Source of the DNA: Butyrivibrio hungatei NK4A153
GTDB taxonomy: Bacteria; Bacillota; Clostridia; Lachnospirales; Lachnospiraceae
DNA length: 64,000 nt
Reading direction: 5' to 3'
Assembly: GCF_000424465.1 (NCBI RefSeq)
Contig: NZ_KE384195.1
Location: forward strand, 1 to 64,000
The position numbers were made by a program, and so were the translations under genes. The stretch's first letter is position 1. Each line of letters starts with the position of its first letter. The notes beneath the pieces are model-generated. The model worked only from the letters and a program-made list of their open reading frames with translations, had not been told where the DNA came from and searched no databases. Below, piece after piece: positions 47,034 through 56,054 of this stretch.

Positions 47034-47933
47034 TTACCTAACAATATCTCCATAGCATTCAGGCCTTCTGTCTCTGAAAAGTCCCCATGAAGATCTCATC
47101 TTTCTATTCTCTTCAAAGTTATATTCTGCATATATAATCTCTTCCTTATCTCTGCTTGCCTCTGAGATCACATCTCCAGTCTCATCGGTAAGGAAGCTGC
47201 TTCCGTAGAAGCACAGGCTTGAACTCTGATTGCCGTTTTCTTCGCATGGTGTAACTTCTTCCGTTCCTATCCTGTTTGCAGCAGCAACAGGAATAACATT
47301 TGCAGCGGAATGTCCCTGCATGGTTCTCATCCAGTGTCCCGAGCTGTCAACATCAAGTATAGGTTCAGATCCTATTGCTGTCGGATACAGGATAATATCG
47401 GCGCCGTTTATCGCAAGGCACCTTGCAGTCTCAGGAAACCACTGGTCCCAGCATATTCCGACACCGATATTTCCGACAGAAGTCTTAAACACCTTAAATC
47501 CGGTATTTCCGGGTGTAAAATAGAACTTCTCCTGATAGTAATGATCGTCGGGAATATGAGTTTTCCTGTAAATATCAACTATCTCACCGTCAGAATCTAT
47601 CATGACAACAGAGTTATAGAATACATTCTCATCTTTTTCAAAAATACTTATTGGCATTACCACATTGTTCTTTTTACAGAAATCCTTGAAATAAACTACC
47701 GCAGGATTTGTAAGTGCAGGCTCTGCAAGCTCATAATAATCGTATCTTCTCTCCTGGCAAAAATACTTTCTTTCAAAAAGTTCAGAAAGAAGAATGAGCT
47801 TTGCACCGTTCTGTGCCGCTTCCAAAGCAAGTTTTCCCGCTTTTTCTATATTGCGCTTTACCTGCTCCTCATCGGATGCCGCGCTCTCTCCGCATGCAAA
47901 CTGGATACATGCAACTTTGACAGTATCTGACAT
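47034..47933 (-). CDS. aguB: N-carbamoylputrescine amidase
   Basis: A 299-residue nitrilase-superfamily amidase. The catalytic triad is E51 (LLSELFE), K124 (RKTHIP) and C161 (GICWDQWFPE). The QEKFYFTPGNTGF and DQWFPE context is diagnostic for AguB. It hydrolyses N-carbamoylputrescine to putrescine, CO2 and ammonia. It is the last gene of the polyamine cluster and lies 35 nt after aguA. GGAGG precedes the ATG. Confidence 0.96.
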   Translation of the reverse strand: MSDTVKVACIQFACGESAASDEEQVKRNIEKAGKLALEAAQNGAKLILLSELFERKYFCQERRYDYYELAEPALTNPAVVYFKDFCKKNNVVMPISIFEKDENVFYNSVVMIDSDGEIVDIYRKTHIPDDHYYQEKFYFTPGNTGFKVFKTSVGNIGVGICWDQWFPETARCLAINGADIILYPTAIGSEPILDVDSSGHWMRTMQGHSAANVIPVAAANRIGTEEVTPCEENGNQSSSLCFYGSSFLTDETGDVISEASRDKEEIIYAEYNFEENRKMRSSWGLFRDRRPECYGDIVR

Positions 47934-47968
47934 TTTAATGTCCTCCGTATTATAGACAAGTTTTTTAT

Positions 47969-49129
47969 TTATTCCGGTATCTGCTGTGTTATGCAGTGAA
48001 TATTTCCGCCGCCAAGCAGAATGTCTGTAGCAGGGATGCCTACAACTTCTCTGTCCGGATGAATCTCTTTTAATATATCAAGAGCTCTCTTATCGCTCTC
48101 CTTATTCGCTCCGCCAAACTGAGGAACAAGAAGTGCTCCGTTAATATAATAATAATTCACGTAACTTGCGGCAAGTCTCTCTCCTACGCTTCTTTCATCT
48201 TCGCCGTCCTCAAACACATAATTGGCGAGATTATCTTCATTTATAAGAACGGGAACATCGGGAATCGGAAGCTTGCGAATCTTTATTTTCCTGCCCTTCG
48301 CATCTGTCTTACTCATAAGATAATCATATGATGCCTTCGAAAGCTCGTATTGAGGGTCATTCTTATTATCGGTCCACGCAAGAACAACTTCTCCGGGTTT
48401 TGTGAACGCGCACACATTATCTACATGCTCGTTCGTCTCATCATTGTAGATTCCTCTGGGAAGCCATAAAACTTTCTCAGCTCCGAGATATGTCTTTAGC
48501 TTTTCTTCTATCTGTTCTTTTGAAAGAGAAGGATTTCTTCCCTTGCTTAAAAGGCAGCTCTCAGTAACCATCAATGTTCCGTCGCCGTCCGTATGAACAG
48601 AGCCTCCTTCAAGGATAAATGGCTCCGCATCGTAATATTCATATCCGCAAAAATCGCAGAATTTTTCGGGAACCGCATTATCCTTATCCCAGCTTGCATA
48701 AAGTCCGTCAAATTCGCCGCCCCATGCGTTAAAGCCAAAATTCACGCCTCTTTTCGATCCGTCTTTTCCCGAAACAAATATTGGTGCAACGTCTCTTGCC
48801 CACGAATCGTCGGTATCGATCTTTATAAGATTCATCGCATGATCAAGTCTTCCTCCGCAGTCTGTGCAGATTTTTCTCGCTATCAGATCGGTGAACTCTT
48901 TTGCCTCCGCGTAATATAGAGGATTGCTCGGAACAAGAAGATATAAGTCTTCTCTTTTTAATATCTCATAAAAGATCATTCCAAAAGAAGCAAGCGCTCC
49001 GCTTCTGTCTTTTCCCCAGCTTCCCGGTCTTGTGGGATATATCATTATTGTGCCTTCATGCCGGTCAAACTCCGCCTGCATACGAAAGCCGTCATTTATG
49101 GGCAATGCGCCCTTTCTCGTTATCTTCAA
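47969..49129 (-). CDS. aguA: Agmatine deiminase
   Basis: A 386-residue guanidine-modifying enzyme. The catalytic cysteine is C379 in the terminal block GGGNIHCITQQ; the ILEGGSVHTDGDGT segment supplies the substrate carboxylates and histidine. It converts agmatine to N-carbamoylputrescine. It is placed between nspC and aguB. Confidence 0.97.
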   Translation of the reverse strand: MKITRKGALPINDGFRMQAEFDRHEGTIMIYPTRPGSWGKDRSGALASFGMIFYEILKREDLYLLVPSNPLYYAEAKEFTDLIARKICTDCGGRLDHAMNLIKIDTDDSWARDVAPIFVSGKDGSKRGVNFGFNAWGGEFDGLYASWDKDNAVPEKFCDFCGYEYYDAEPFILEGGSVHTDGDGTLMVTESCLLSKGRNPSLSKEQIEEKLKTYLGAEKVLWLPRGIYNDETNEHVDNVCAFTKPGEVVLAWTDNKNDPQYELSKASYDYLMSKTDAKGRKIKIRKLPIPDVPVLINEDNLANYVFEDGEDERSVGERLAASYVNYYYINGALLVPQFGGANKESDKRALDILKEIHPDREVVGIPATDILLGGGNIHCITQQIPE

Positions 49130-49142
49130 CCTAACTCCTTAC

Positions 49143-50306
49143 TCATAATCTTGATTTAAAATCGTCATATGAAAACTTCTTAAGTACTTCAACACTTCCG
49201 TCTTTATGCATAATATCGATATCGGGAAGCGGCATACCGTTAAATGTATTGTTCTTTACCATGCTGTAGATTGCCATGTCTTCAAAAGTGAGCCTGTCAC
49301 CGATCTTAATTTCCCGTTCAAAGCTGTAATCGCCTATAACGTCACCCGCAAGGCATGTTCTCGATGACAATCTGTAGGTATACTCTTTTTCATCGCAAAG
49401 GCCCGAATCCTTAAGAGGCGGCCTGTAGGGCATTTCAAGCACATCGGGCATGTGACACGCAGCCGATGTATCAAGAATAAGAACAGGATAATCCTCCGTC
49501 TCAACAATATCCATCACCGTGGTAACAAGATATCCCGCATCAAGTGCTACCGCTTCACCCGGCTCAAGATATACATCAATATCATACTTCTCTTTAATAT
49601 ATCTGATAAGATTCTTAAGCCCCTCTCTGTCATAATCAGGCTTTGTAATATGATGTCCGCCGCCGAGGTTTATCCATTTTATCTGTGAAAAGAATTCTCC
49701 AAAGTCATTTTCAACTTCGTTAAAAGTCGCCTCAAGTGGCTCAAATCCCTGTTCACACAGAGTATGGAAATGAAGTCCCTCCACTCCTTTGGGAAGCGGA
49801 TCCGGAAGATTTTCTCTCCTTATTCCAAGACGCGATCCGGGTGCACAAGGATCGTATATCTCATGTCCTTCCTGCGTGCTAAATTCAGGATTGATCCTTA
49901 GTCCAACAGAAAGTTTTTTCTCTGAGACTGCTTTCTCCCATACGTTTCTGTGGTGTTCAAGCTGTGCTATAGAGTTAAAAACTATATGATCTGCAACTTC
50001 ACACACAAGAGGAAATTCCTCATCCTTAAATGCCGGCTCAAATACGTGATTCTCGAGCTTTTTCTTTCCCTCGAAGGGCTTTATCATTTCTTCGTAAGCA
50101 AGCTTCGCCTCGTAAAGTCCCGAAGCCGTAGCTCCCTGAAGGTATTCTCCTATAAGAGGATACGTACTGTACGCAGAAAAAGCCTTCTGTGCAAGAAGAA
50201 TCTTTGCCCCCGTGCCTTTGGCAATATCCGATAAAATTATCAGGTTATTTAAAAGTTTCTGCTCATCTATAACATAAGCAGGCGTTGTTATTTCGGTTAT
50301 GTTCAT
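49143..50306 (-). CDS. nspC: Carboxynorspermidine/carboxyspermidine decarboxylase
   Basis: A 387-residue alanine-racemase-fold (fold III) decarboxylase. The PLP lysine is K41 (LAQKAFS). The GGGHHITKPDYD glycine loop and the EPGEAVALDAGYLV block are family-typical. It decarboxylates carboxyspermidine (or carboxynorspermidine) in the route that does not need S-adenosylmethionine. It is separated from the dehydrogenase gene by a hairpin terminator, although their pathways adjoin. Confidence 0.95.
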   Translation of the reverse strand: MNITEITTPAYVIDEQKLLNNLIILSDIAKGTGAKILLAQKAFSAYSTYPLIGEYLQGATASGLYEAKLAYEEMIKPFEGKKKLENHVFEPAFKDEEFPLVCEVADHIVFNSIAQLEHHRNVWEKAVSEKKLSVGLRINPEFSTQEGHEIYDPCAPGSRLGIRRENLPDPLPKGVEGLHFHTLCEQGFEPLEATFNEVENDFGEFFSQIKWINLGGGHHITKPDYDREGLKNLIRYIKEKYDIDVYLEPGEAVALDAGYLVTTVMDIVETEDYPVLILDTSAACHMPDVLEMPYRPPLKDSGLCDEKEYTYRLSSRTCLAGDVIGDYSFEREIKIGDRLTFEDMAIYSMVKNNTFNGMPLPDIDIMHKDGSVEVLKKFSYDDFKSRL

Positions 50307-50349
50307 TAAAACTCTCCTAAATCCTATTTACTGCTCAATTTCCTACAAC

Positions 50350-50396
50350 AAAAAAACAAACAAAGCTCCACTTCTAAAATAAAAAGTGAAGCTTTG
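50350..50396 (-). terminator. Internal hairpin between CANSDH and nspC
   Basis: CAAAGCTTCACTT with AAGTGGAGCTTTG on the minus strand (50396-50384 with 50373-50361, one mismatch/wobble), followed by a U-rich tract (TTTGTTTGTTTTTTTG). It probably lowers, but need not abolish, transcription of nspC-aguA-aguB. Confidence 0.65.
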
Positions 50397-50423
50397 CCTA
50401 TATTATAATCGCTTAAAACAATC

Positions 50424-51686
50424 TCAATCAACCAAAATCGGATTCTCGTCAACCACCCAAGGAAGTCCGTATTCATTAAGCATCTCCATATATGGATCGG
50501 GATCGAACTCATCTGTTGTATATACGCCCGGCTTTTTCCACTGACCGTTTACGACAAGGGCTGTTCCGATCATTGCAGGCACACCTGTTGTGTAGCTGAT
50601 AGCCTGGCTTCCGAGTTCTTTGTAGCACTCCTGATGATCGCATACATTGTAGATATATACAGTCTTTTCTTTTCCATCTTTGATTCCGCGGAAAATACAT
50701 CCGATATTTGTCTTTCCTACAGTTCTGGGACCAAGGCTTGCGGGATCCGGAAGAAGTGCCTTAAGGAACTGGATAGGCACAATATCTCTTCCCTCAAACT
50801 TGATAGGAGTCGTTGAAAGCATTCCGACATCTTCAAGGCAACGCATATGGTCAAGATAACTCTGTCCAAATGTCATAAAGAAGCGGATTCTCTTAACTTC
50901 AGGGAAGTTCTTTCCGAGAGCTTCGATCTCTTCATGGTGAAGAAGATACATATCTTTCTGTCCAACTTCAGGGAACTCATATACTCTCTTGATCTCCATA
51001 GGCTTTGTCTCAACCCAGTGGCCATCCTCCCAGTAGCTTCCGTTTGCGCTTACTTCACGGAGATTGATCTCAGGATTAAAGTTTGTTGCAAAAGCATAAC
51101 CATGGTCTCCGCCGTTGCAATCAAGGATATCGATATAATGAATCTCGTCAAAATAATGCTTTTTTGCATATGCGGTAAATACGCTTGTTACGCCGGGATC
51201 AAATCCTGTTCCGAGAAGGCCTGTTATTCCTGCCTCCTTGAACTTATCCATATATGCCCACTGCCAGCTGTAATCAAAGTATGCTGTAAAGCCCTTCTCC
51301 TTGCAACGCTTCTCATAAATCTCACGCCACTTCGGATCGTCTGTATCTTCAGGCTCATAGTTTGCTGTATCGATATAGTCAACCTTGCACTCAAGGCATG
51401 CGTCCATGATCACGAGATCCTGATAAGGAAGAGCAACGTTAAGAACAGCGTCAGGCTGATACTCCTTAATAAGTGCGATAAGCTCGTTTACATCATCTGC
51501 ATTTACAGACTTTGTAGTAATCTTGACACTGCTACCGCTCTTTTCTATCTTTTCCTTTAATGCATCACACTTAGAAACTGTGCGGCTCGCAATACAAAGC
51601 TCGGTAAATGTCTTGCTGTTCTGACAGCATTTCTGTATCGCAACCTGTGCGACACCACCGCAACCTATAACAAGTAATCTGCTCAT
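50424..51686 (-). CDS. Carboxynorspermidine/carboxyspermidine dehydrogenase
   Basis: A 420-residue saccharopine-dehydrogenase-family enzyme with a Rossmann start (VIGCGGVAQVAIQKC, residues 6-20). It makes carboxyspermidine from putrescine and aspartate semialdehyde using NADPH. Neighbours nspC, speA and agu genes identify it as CANSDH rather than lysine-degradation Lys9. ATG overlaps the speE stop by 4 nt. Confidence 0.93.
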   Translation of the reverse strand: MSRLLVIGCGGVAQVAIQKCCQNSKTFTELCIASRTVSKCDALKEKIEKSGSSVKITTKSVNADDVNELIALIKEYQPDAVLNVALPYQDLVIMDACLECKVDYIDTANYEPEDTDDPKWREIYEKRCKEKGFTAYFDYSWQWAYMDKFKEAGITGLLGTGFDPGVTSVFTAYAKKHYFDEIHYIDILDCNGGDHGYAFATNFNPEINLREVSANGSYWEDGHWVETKPMEIKRVYEFPEVGQKDMYLLHHEEIEALGKNFPEVKRIRFFMTFGQSYLDHMRCLEDVGMLSTTPIKFEGRDIVPIQFLKALLPDPASLGPRTVGKTNIGCIFRGIKDGKEKTVYIYNVCDHQECYKELGSQAISYTTGVPAMIGTALVVNGQWKKPGVYTTDEFDPDPYMEMLNEYGLPWVVDENPILVD

Positions 51687-52555
51687 CTTGACATATCCTC
51701 CTCTTCCTGAAGCAAATCTTCTACATACTTTGGGAGCATAAACGCTCCTTTATGTAAATGTGTAGTGTAATACCACGTCTTTATTCCTCTTTCATCCCAT
51801 CTGTCGGGATTAAAATCCTTGAGCGGATGGTACTTCTTGCTGGCGAAGCCAAAAAGCCAGTATCCGGCGGGACATGTGGGAATATGCGCCTGATAAACCC
51901 TGTTTACCGGGAACACTCTGTACGCCTTCCTGTGCATTGCCCTGCAACTCTCTTCGTCCTCATCATAGAACGGGCTTCCATGCTGATATACCATTATTCC
52001 ATCGTCATGAAGCGCTTTATAGCAGCTTCCGTAGAACTCTTTGGTAAAAAGACCCGCTTCATGTCCCAAAGGTTCTGTCGCGTCATTTATTATAAGATCG
52101 TACATATCATCACATTTGCGGAGGTACTTAAGACCGTCCTGATAATAGATATGTACTCTGTCATCCTCAAGACCTACCGCATTGTCGGGGAAATACTGCT
52201 TGCAGACATCCACAAACATATTGTCCGGCTCAACTACGTCGATTACCTTGATCTCCTCATAATGAGTAAGCTCTCTGGCAACACCGCCGTCACCGCCACC
52301 GAGAACGAGAACTCTCTGAACCTTGGGATGAACAGCCATAGGAACATGTACGATCATCTCATCATAAGTAAACTCGTCCTTCTCGGAAAAGATAATATTA
52401 CCGTCCGAAGTAAGGAATTTGCCAAACTCAGGCGAATCAAAAACATCTATTCTCTGAAATTCGCTGCTGCCGGAAAAAAGCTGCTTGCTGATCCTGATAC
52501 TGATCTTAACATTTCCGGTATGCATATCACTGAACCAATAATCCATCTCTGCCAT
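51683..52555 (-). CDS. speE: Spermidine synthase-like aminopropyltransferase
   Basis: A 290-residue aminopropyltransferase with a SAM-type Rossmann fold: VLVLGGGDGGVARELTHY (about 82-99) binds decarboxylated SAM, and the catalytic aspartate falls in LIINDATEPLG. SpeE joins an aminopropyl group from decarboxylated SAM to putrescine. No speD is present in this window, which makes its role beside the carboxyspermidine route notable. It starts 14 nt after speA stops. Confidence 0.9.
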   Translation of the reverse strand: MAEMDYWFSDMHTGNVKISIRISKQLFSGSSEFQRIDVFDSPEFGKFLTSDGNIIFSEKDEFTYDEMIVHVPMAVHPKVQRVLVLGGGDGGVARELTHYEEIKVIDVVEPDNMFVDVCKQYFPDNAVGLEDDRVHIYYQDGLKYLRKCDDMYDLIINDATEPLGHEAGLFTKEFYGSCYKALHDDGIMVYQHGSPFYDEDEESCRAMHRKAYRVFPVNRVYQAHIPTCPAGYWLFGFASKKYHPLKDFNPDRWDERGIKTWYYTTHLHKGAFMLPKYVEDLLQEEEDMSR

Positions 52556-52569
52556 TATCGATCTCCTAT

Positions 52570-54018
52570 TTATTTTAATACAAAAAGCTCCGAAATATCT
52601 TCGCTCTCAGGTCCCTGCATCGCACATCCCTTCTCCATAGCCGTCTTAATATACGAAAGGATATCCCCTGTTATTACTTCTCCGGGAGAAAGAATCGGTA
52701 TTCCCGGAGGATAACACATTACAGATTCGGCGCTTATCCTTCCTACACACTCTTCGATAGGAAGCTGCTCTTTTTCCGCATAAAAAGCTTCCTGAGGCGT
52801 AGCCTTGACGATAGGTGTAACATACTCTGCCGAGAAAAAGCTCTGCTCAGGCTTAGAATAAAGTCTTCTGATATCCGCAAGCGCTCCCGCAAGTCTCTCT
52901 ATATCCTGAAGTCTGTCTCCTATAGAAATATATGCCATGACATTCGACAAGTCTCCAAACTCCATCTGAATGTCATATTCATCTCTGAGAAGATCGTATA
53001 CCTCTATTCCCGTAAGACCGATGCTTCTCGTATTTACAACAAGCTTGGTCTCATCAAAGTCAAAGATACTTCCTCCGTTTATAAGCTCATTGCCATAAGC
53101 GTAATATCCGCCTATATCATTTATCTCTTCTCTGGCGTACTGCGCCATCTTAGTTACTTTTTCAAAACTGTCATGTCCGTTGAGAGCAAGATTTCTTCTG
53201 GAAATATCAAGACTTCCCAAAAGAAGATAACTTGCACTTGTAGTCTGGGTCAGATTTACAATACGGCTGATATAGCCGATATTCGCATCCGATCCGCAAA
53301 GAAGAATCGAACTCTGCGTAAGACTTCCACCGGACTTATGCATACTGATAGCTGCCATATCAGCACCGGCAGCCATAGCATTTAAAGGAAGCCCGGGTCC
53401 AAAATACAAATGAGTTCCATGTGCCTCATCAACCAGAGCTTTCATTCCGTTTTCATGTGCAAGATCGACAATTGCTTTAAGATCTGAACAAATTCCGTAA
53501 TACGAAGGATTGTTTATCAGAATAGCCTTGGCATCGGGATTTTCCTTCACTGCCTTCTTTACATCTGCAATCTCCATACCAAGCGGAATTCCAAGCTTGG
53601 TATCAACCTTCGGATCAATATATACAGGTACAGCCCCACATAAGATAAGTGCATTTATCGCACTCTTATGCACATTTCTGGGCATGATGATCTTTTCACC
53701 TTTTTTTACATGAGAAAGAACCATCGCCTGAACAGCACTCGTCGTGCCATTTACCATCATAAATGCATGCGCGGCGCCAAATGCATCCGCCATAAGCTCC
53801 TCAGCTTCCTTGATAACAGAAACCGGATGACAGAGATTATCCAGAGGTTTCATGGAATTAACATCTATCCCAACACATCTGTCACCCAAAAAACGTACCA
53901 GTTCAGAGTTCCCTCGTCCCCTCTTATGCCCAGGTACATCAAAAGGTACAACCCTTTGCTTGCGAAATTTTTCAAGAGCGTCATAAACAGGCGCTTTCTT
54001 TTGTCTACTAAGGTCCAA
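52570..54018 (-). CDS. speA: Fold I arginine (Orn/Lys/Arg) decarboxylase
   Basis: A 482-residue PLP enzyme of the Orn/Lys/Arg decarboxylase family without the large N-terminal wing domain, as in B. subtilis SpeA/YaaO. The PLP lysine is K228 (SMHKSGGSLTQS), preceded by DEAHGTHLYF. The start codon is TTG, with AGGAGG eight bases upstream. Given agmatine-using aguA/aguB downstream, arginine is the likely substrate, making agmatine. It heads the cluster behind a long leader. Confidence 0.9.
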   Translation of the reverse strand: MDLSRQKKAPVYDALEKFRKQRVVPFDVPGHKRGRGNSELVRFLGDRCVGIDVNSMKPLDNLCHPVSVIKEAEELMADAFGAAHAFMMVNGTTSAVQAMVLSHVKKGEKIIMPRNVHKSAINALILCGAVPVYIDPKVDTKLGIPLGMEIADVKKAVKENPDAKAILINNPSYYGICSDLKAIVDLAHENGMKALVDEAHGTHLYFGPGLPLNAMAAGADMAAISMHKSGGSLTQSSILLCGSDANIGYISRIVNLTQTTSASYLLLGSLDISRRNLALNGHDSFEKVTKMAQYAREEINDIGGYYAYGNELINGGSIFDFDETKLVVNTRSIGLTGIEVYDLLRDEYDIQMEFGDLSNVMAYISIGDRLQDIERLAGALADIRRLYSKPEQSFFSAEYVTPIVKATPQEAFYAEKEQLPIEECVGRISAESVMCYPPGIPILSPGEVITGDILSYIKTAMEKGCAMQGPESEDISELFVLK

Positions 54019-54067
54019 CTGCCGTTCCTCCTACCATCGAGAAATGGTGTTGCACAAGTTCTCTATC

Positions 54068-54104
54068 AAAAAAGAGCGGTGCGTACAGTGTAAAGCGTAC
54101 GCAC
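54068..54104 (-). promoter_or_regulatory. Leader hairpin with U tract upstream of speA (candidate attenuator)
   Basis: On the minus strand GTGCGTAC (54104-54097) and GTACGCAC (54086-54079) form a perfect 8-bp stem, followed five bases later by U6 (54073-54068). It lies inside the speA leader, about 50 nt before the start codon. Confidence 0.55.
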
Positions 54105-54204
54105 TACTCCCCAATCAATTCTAATTGTGCAGCAAAATTATGATACTATATATCTTCCCATTATGAAAGTAAAATTTCGCAGGAAATAAAGTATTTAAGC
54201 TACT

Positions 54205-54232
54205 ATTCTATTATTCTGTATATCTGTGTCAA
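54205..54232 (-). promoter_or_regulatory. Promoter of the speA-speE cluster
   Basis: TTGACA (54232-54227) and TAGAAT (54210-54205) with a 16-bp spacer on the minus strand. It overlaps the stop codon of the upstream gene and gives a leader of about 180 nt. Confidence 0.65.
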
Positions 54233-55158
54233 AATGCAAAATTAAATGTGTAATTGAGCCCCGCATTGTAAATCTTATCATTGCTCTGTGTAATCTCTAA
54301 TGTCGCATCTTTCCAGCCGTTCAGCTTAATGATTCCTTTAATATTGTTTCTGTTTCCGGTAAACTCAAGCTCTCCGTTACCTTTATCTTTAAAGGTTCCT
54401 TCCAAAAGAGCCATCTGATGAATTGAAATTACAGCCTCATTAGTGTTATCAGCACCTTTTCGTGTTATAAGTATACTGCTGAGAGTATCTGAATCCTGAG
54501 TATCGACAAAAATTCCGTATGCCGATCTGTCAGGGATTTTAAACTTCTCTTCTCTTGACTGGGCAATTTCATATGCAAGAGCCACGCATCTGTTATGAGT
54601 GGTATCCTCCATGAATTTGCTTGCAAGTTTAGGATCTACGGCTTCGCCATTTTTGCTGTCGCCGATACTTTTCTTCATTACATCTTCTTTAACTGCATTC
54701 CAGTTTTTCTGGTCTTCAAGAAGTTTTTCTCTCTTAGCGACATCCGATATGCCGGCAACTCTTGTACAAAGTGTATTTAACTCGCAATCCCATACAGTAC
54801 GAACAAGTCCTGCAGCAACATCCTTCTCTTCTTCTGTAACAGCCATTGAAGAAAATTCTGAGTACTTTTTAGCGATCTTCTCTACTCTGTCAATCTCATT
54901 CTGCATTGATGTCGCATCAGCTATAGCATCCTTAATCTCTTCTTTGATTTCAAAAGAGTGATCCTTGAAAAAATCAAACTTTGATGGATCTTCTGAATCC
55001 GCACTTCCTGCAATCTGTATTGCATTCGCATTTACATTTGCAGTGACCATTTTAACATTGGCCGGGTCAACCCCAACTACGGTATCTGCTGCGGCGCATC
55101 CCCATACGGCAACTGATAGCGTTGAGATCAGTAACATTGAATTAATTGACATTTTCAT
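54229..55158 (-). CDS. Exported protein with LprI/DUF1311-like region
   Basis: A 309-residue secreted protein. A hydrophobic signal sequence ends at a lipobox-like VWGC, though tryptophan at -2 is unusual. The middle region (about residues 115-205), with WDCELNTLC and EDQKNWNAVKEDVM, resembles the LprI N-terminal-like DUF1311 pattern (paired cysteines, Q..W signature). The C-terminal 100 residues are beta-rich and may be a separate domain. LprI-type proteins of other bacteria inhibit lysozyme; that function is not demonstrated here. GCGGAGG precedes the ATG. It stands alone. Confidence 0.65.
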   Translation of the reverse strand: MKMSINSMLLISTLSVAVWGCAAADTVVGVDPANVKMVTANVNANAIQIAGSADSEDPSKFDFFKDHSFEIKEEIKDAIADATSMQNEIDRVEKIAKKYSEFSSMAVTEEEKDVAAGLVRTVWDCELNTLCTRVAGISDVAKREKLLEDQKNWNAVKEDVMKKSIGDSKNGEAVDPKLASKFMEDTTHNRCVALAYEIAQSREEKFKIPDRSAYGIFVDTQDSDTLSSILITRKGADNTNEAVISIHQMALLEGTFKDKGNGELEFTGNRNNIKGIIKLNGWKDATLEITQSNDKIYNAGLNYTFNFAF

Positions 55159-55446
55159 ACTTGGCTAATTCCTCCGCTTAACGTAAAACATAATATTAAG
55201 TGTCATCATTTGCTGCTTAGTATCGCACACAATCTGATACATAAGTCATATTATAGCATATAATGCGACCTAAATTGTGAAGATTGTGAAAAGTCGTTTA
55301 ATCAATAATAAACTTACTCATTACCGAATAATTAACTAAAAAGCACTACATCCAGCAAGGATTTTATGATTAATTTAGTCTAAAGTCAAGAGAAAAAATA
55401 AACCATTTCAATCCCCGTGGTGTAGCGCTTCACAAGTTTTTCTTAT

Positions 55447-56043
55447 TTAAGAAAAATGTCTTATTCTAAGTTCAATTCCGGTTTTTTCAGATAATTCCTT
55501 ACATTTCTCGATATCCTGTTCAGGAAGGACATCAACAATCGACCATTTGACATCTTTTATCTGTTCTTTGCATTTCACTGCAAAATCAACCATCTTATCA
55601 AAACCGTTTTCATATTTGGGTCTCGACACTTCCTGATACTTTGCCGCATCAGGTGCATTAAGGCTGACAGAAACGCTGTCGATCACCTTTGAAAGCTCAG
55701 GTACAATATTTCTGCCGTTTTCCTCATTGCCAAGCCCATTGGTATTAAGACGTGTCTTTAATCCGAATTCTTTTTTCACAAGCCCTGCCGCCTCAATAAG
55801 CGTATCCAGTGCACAGGTTGGTTCGCCGTATCCGCAGAACACAAGCTCATCATATCCGGAAAAATCATAATTACGTATCGCATCTAATACTTCTTCTTTG
55901 GTTGGATTTTTCTCATGCCATAGATTATCGGCACTTCCAAGTCCATTCTTTAGTGATCTGATGCAAAAAGTGCAACTGCAATTACATTTATTGGTAATAT
56001 TCGCATAAACCGAGTTTTTGTATGTATATAAGATATCTGCCAT
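55447..56043 (-). CDS. Radical SAM protein, TatD-linked type
   Basis: A 198-residue short radical SAM protein with the canonical CX3CX2C iron-sulfur motif C19NCSC-TFC (residues 19-26 region, NKCNCSCTFCIR). GYGEPT and LNTNGLG are typical elements of activating enzymes and of the TatD-associated radical SAM group (TIGR04038-like). It lacks a C-terminal SPASM or twitch domain. The substrate is unknown. It follows the ECF S component by 11 nt, so the two are probably co-expressed. Confidence in the subgroup is moderate. Confidence 0.85.
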   Translation of the reverse strand: MADILYTYKNSVYANITNKCNCSCTFCIRSLKNGLGSADNLWHEKNPTKEEVLDAIRNYDFSGYDELVFCGYGEPTCALDTLIEAAGLVKKEFGLKTRLNTNGLGNEENGRNIVPELSKVIDSVSVSLNAPDAAKYQEVSRPKYENGFDKMVDFAVKCKEQIKDVKWSIVDVLPEQDIEKCKELSEKTGIELRIRHFS

Positions 56044-56054
56044 TTCCCTGCTCC

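Noticed and set aside
50424-51686. Annotation as lysine-pathway saccharopine dehydrogenase.
   Set aside because: Neighbouring nspC, speA and agu genes place it in polyamine synthesis.
55405-55440. A single stretch resembling a type I-C CRISPR repeat end (ATTTCAATCC-like).
   Set aside because: Only one copy, no spacers and no cas genes; likely coincidence.
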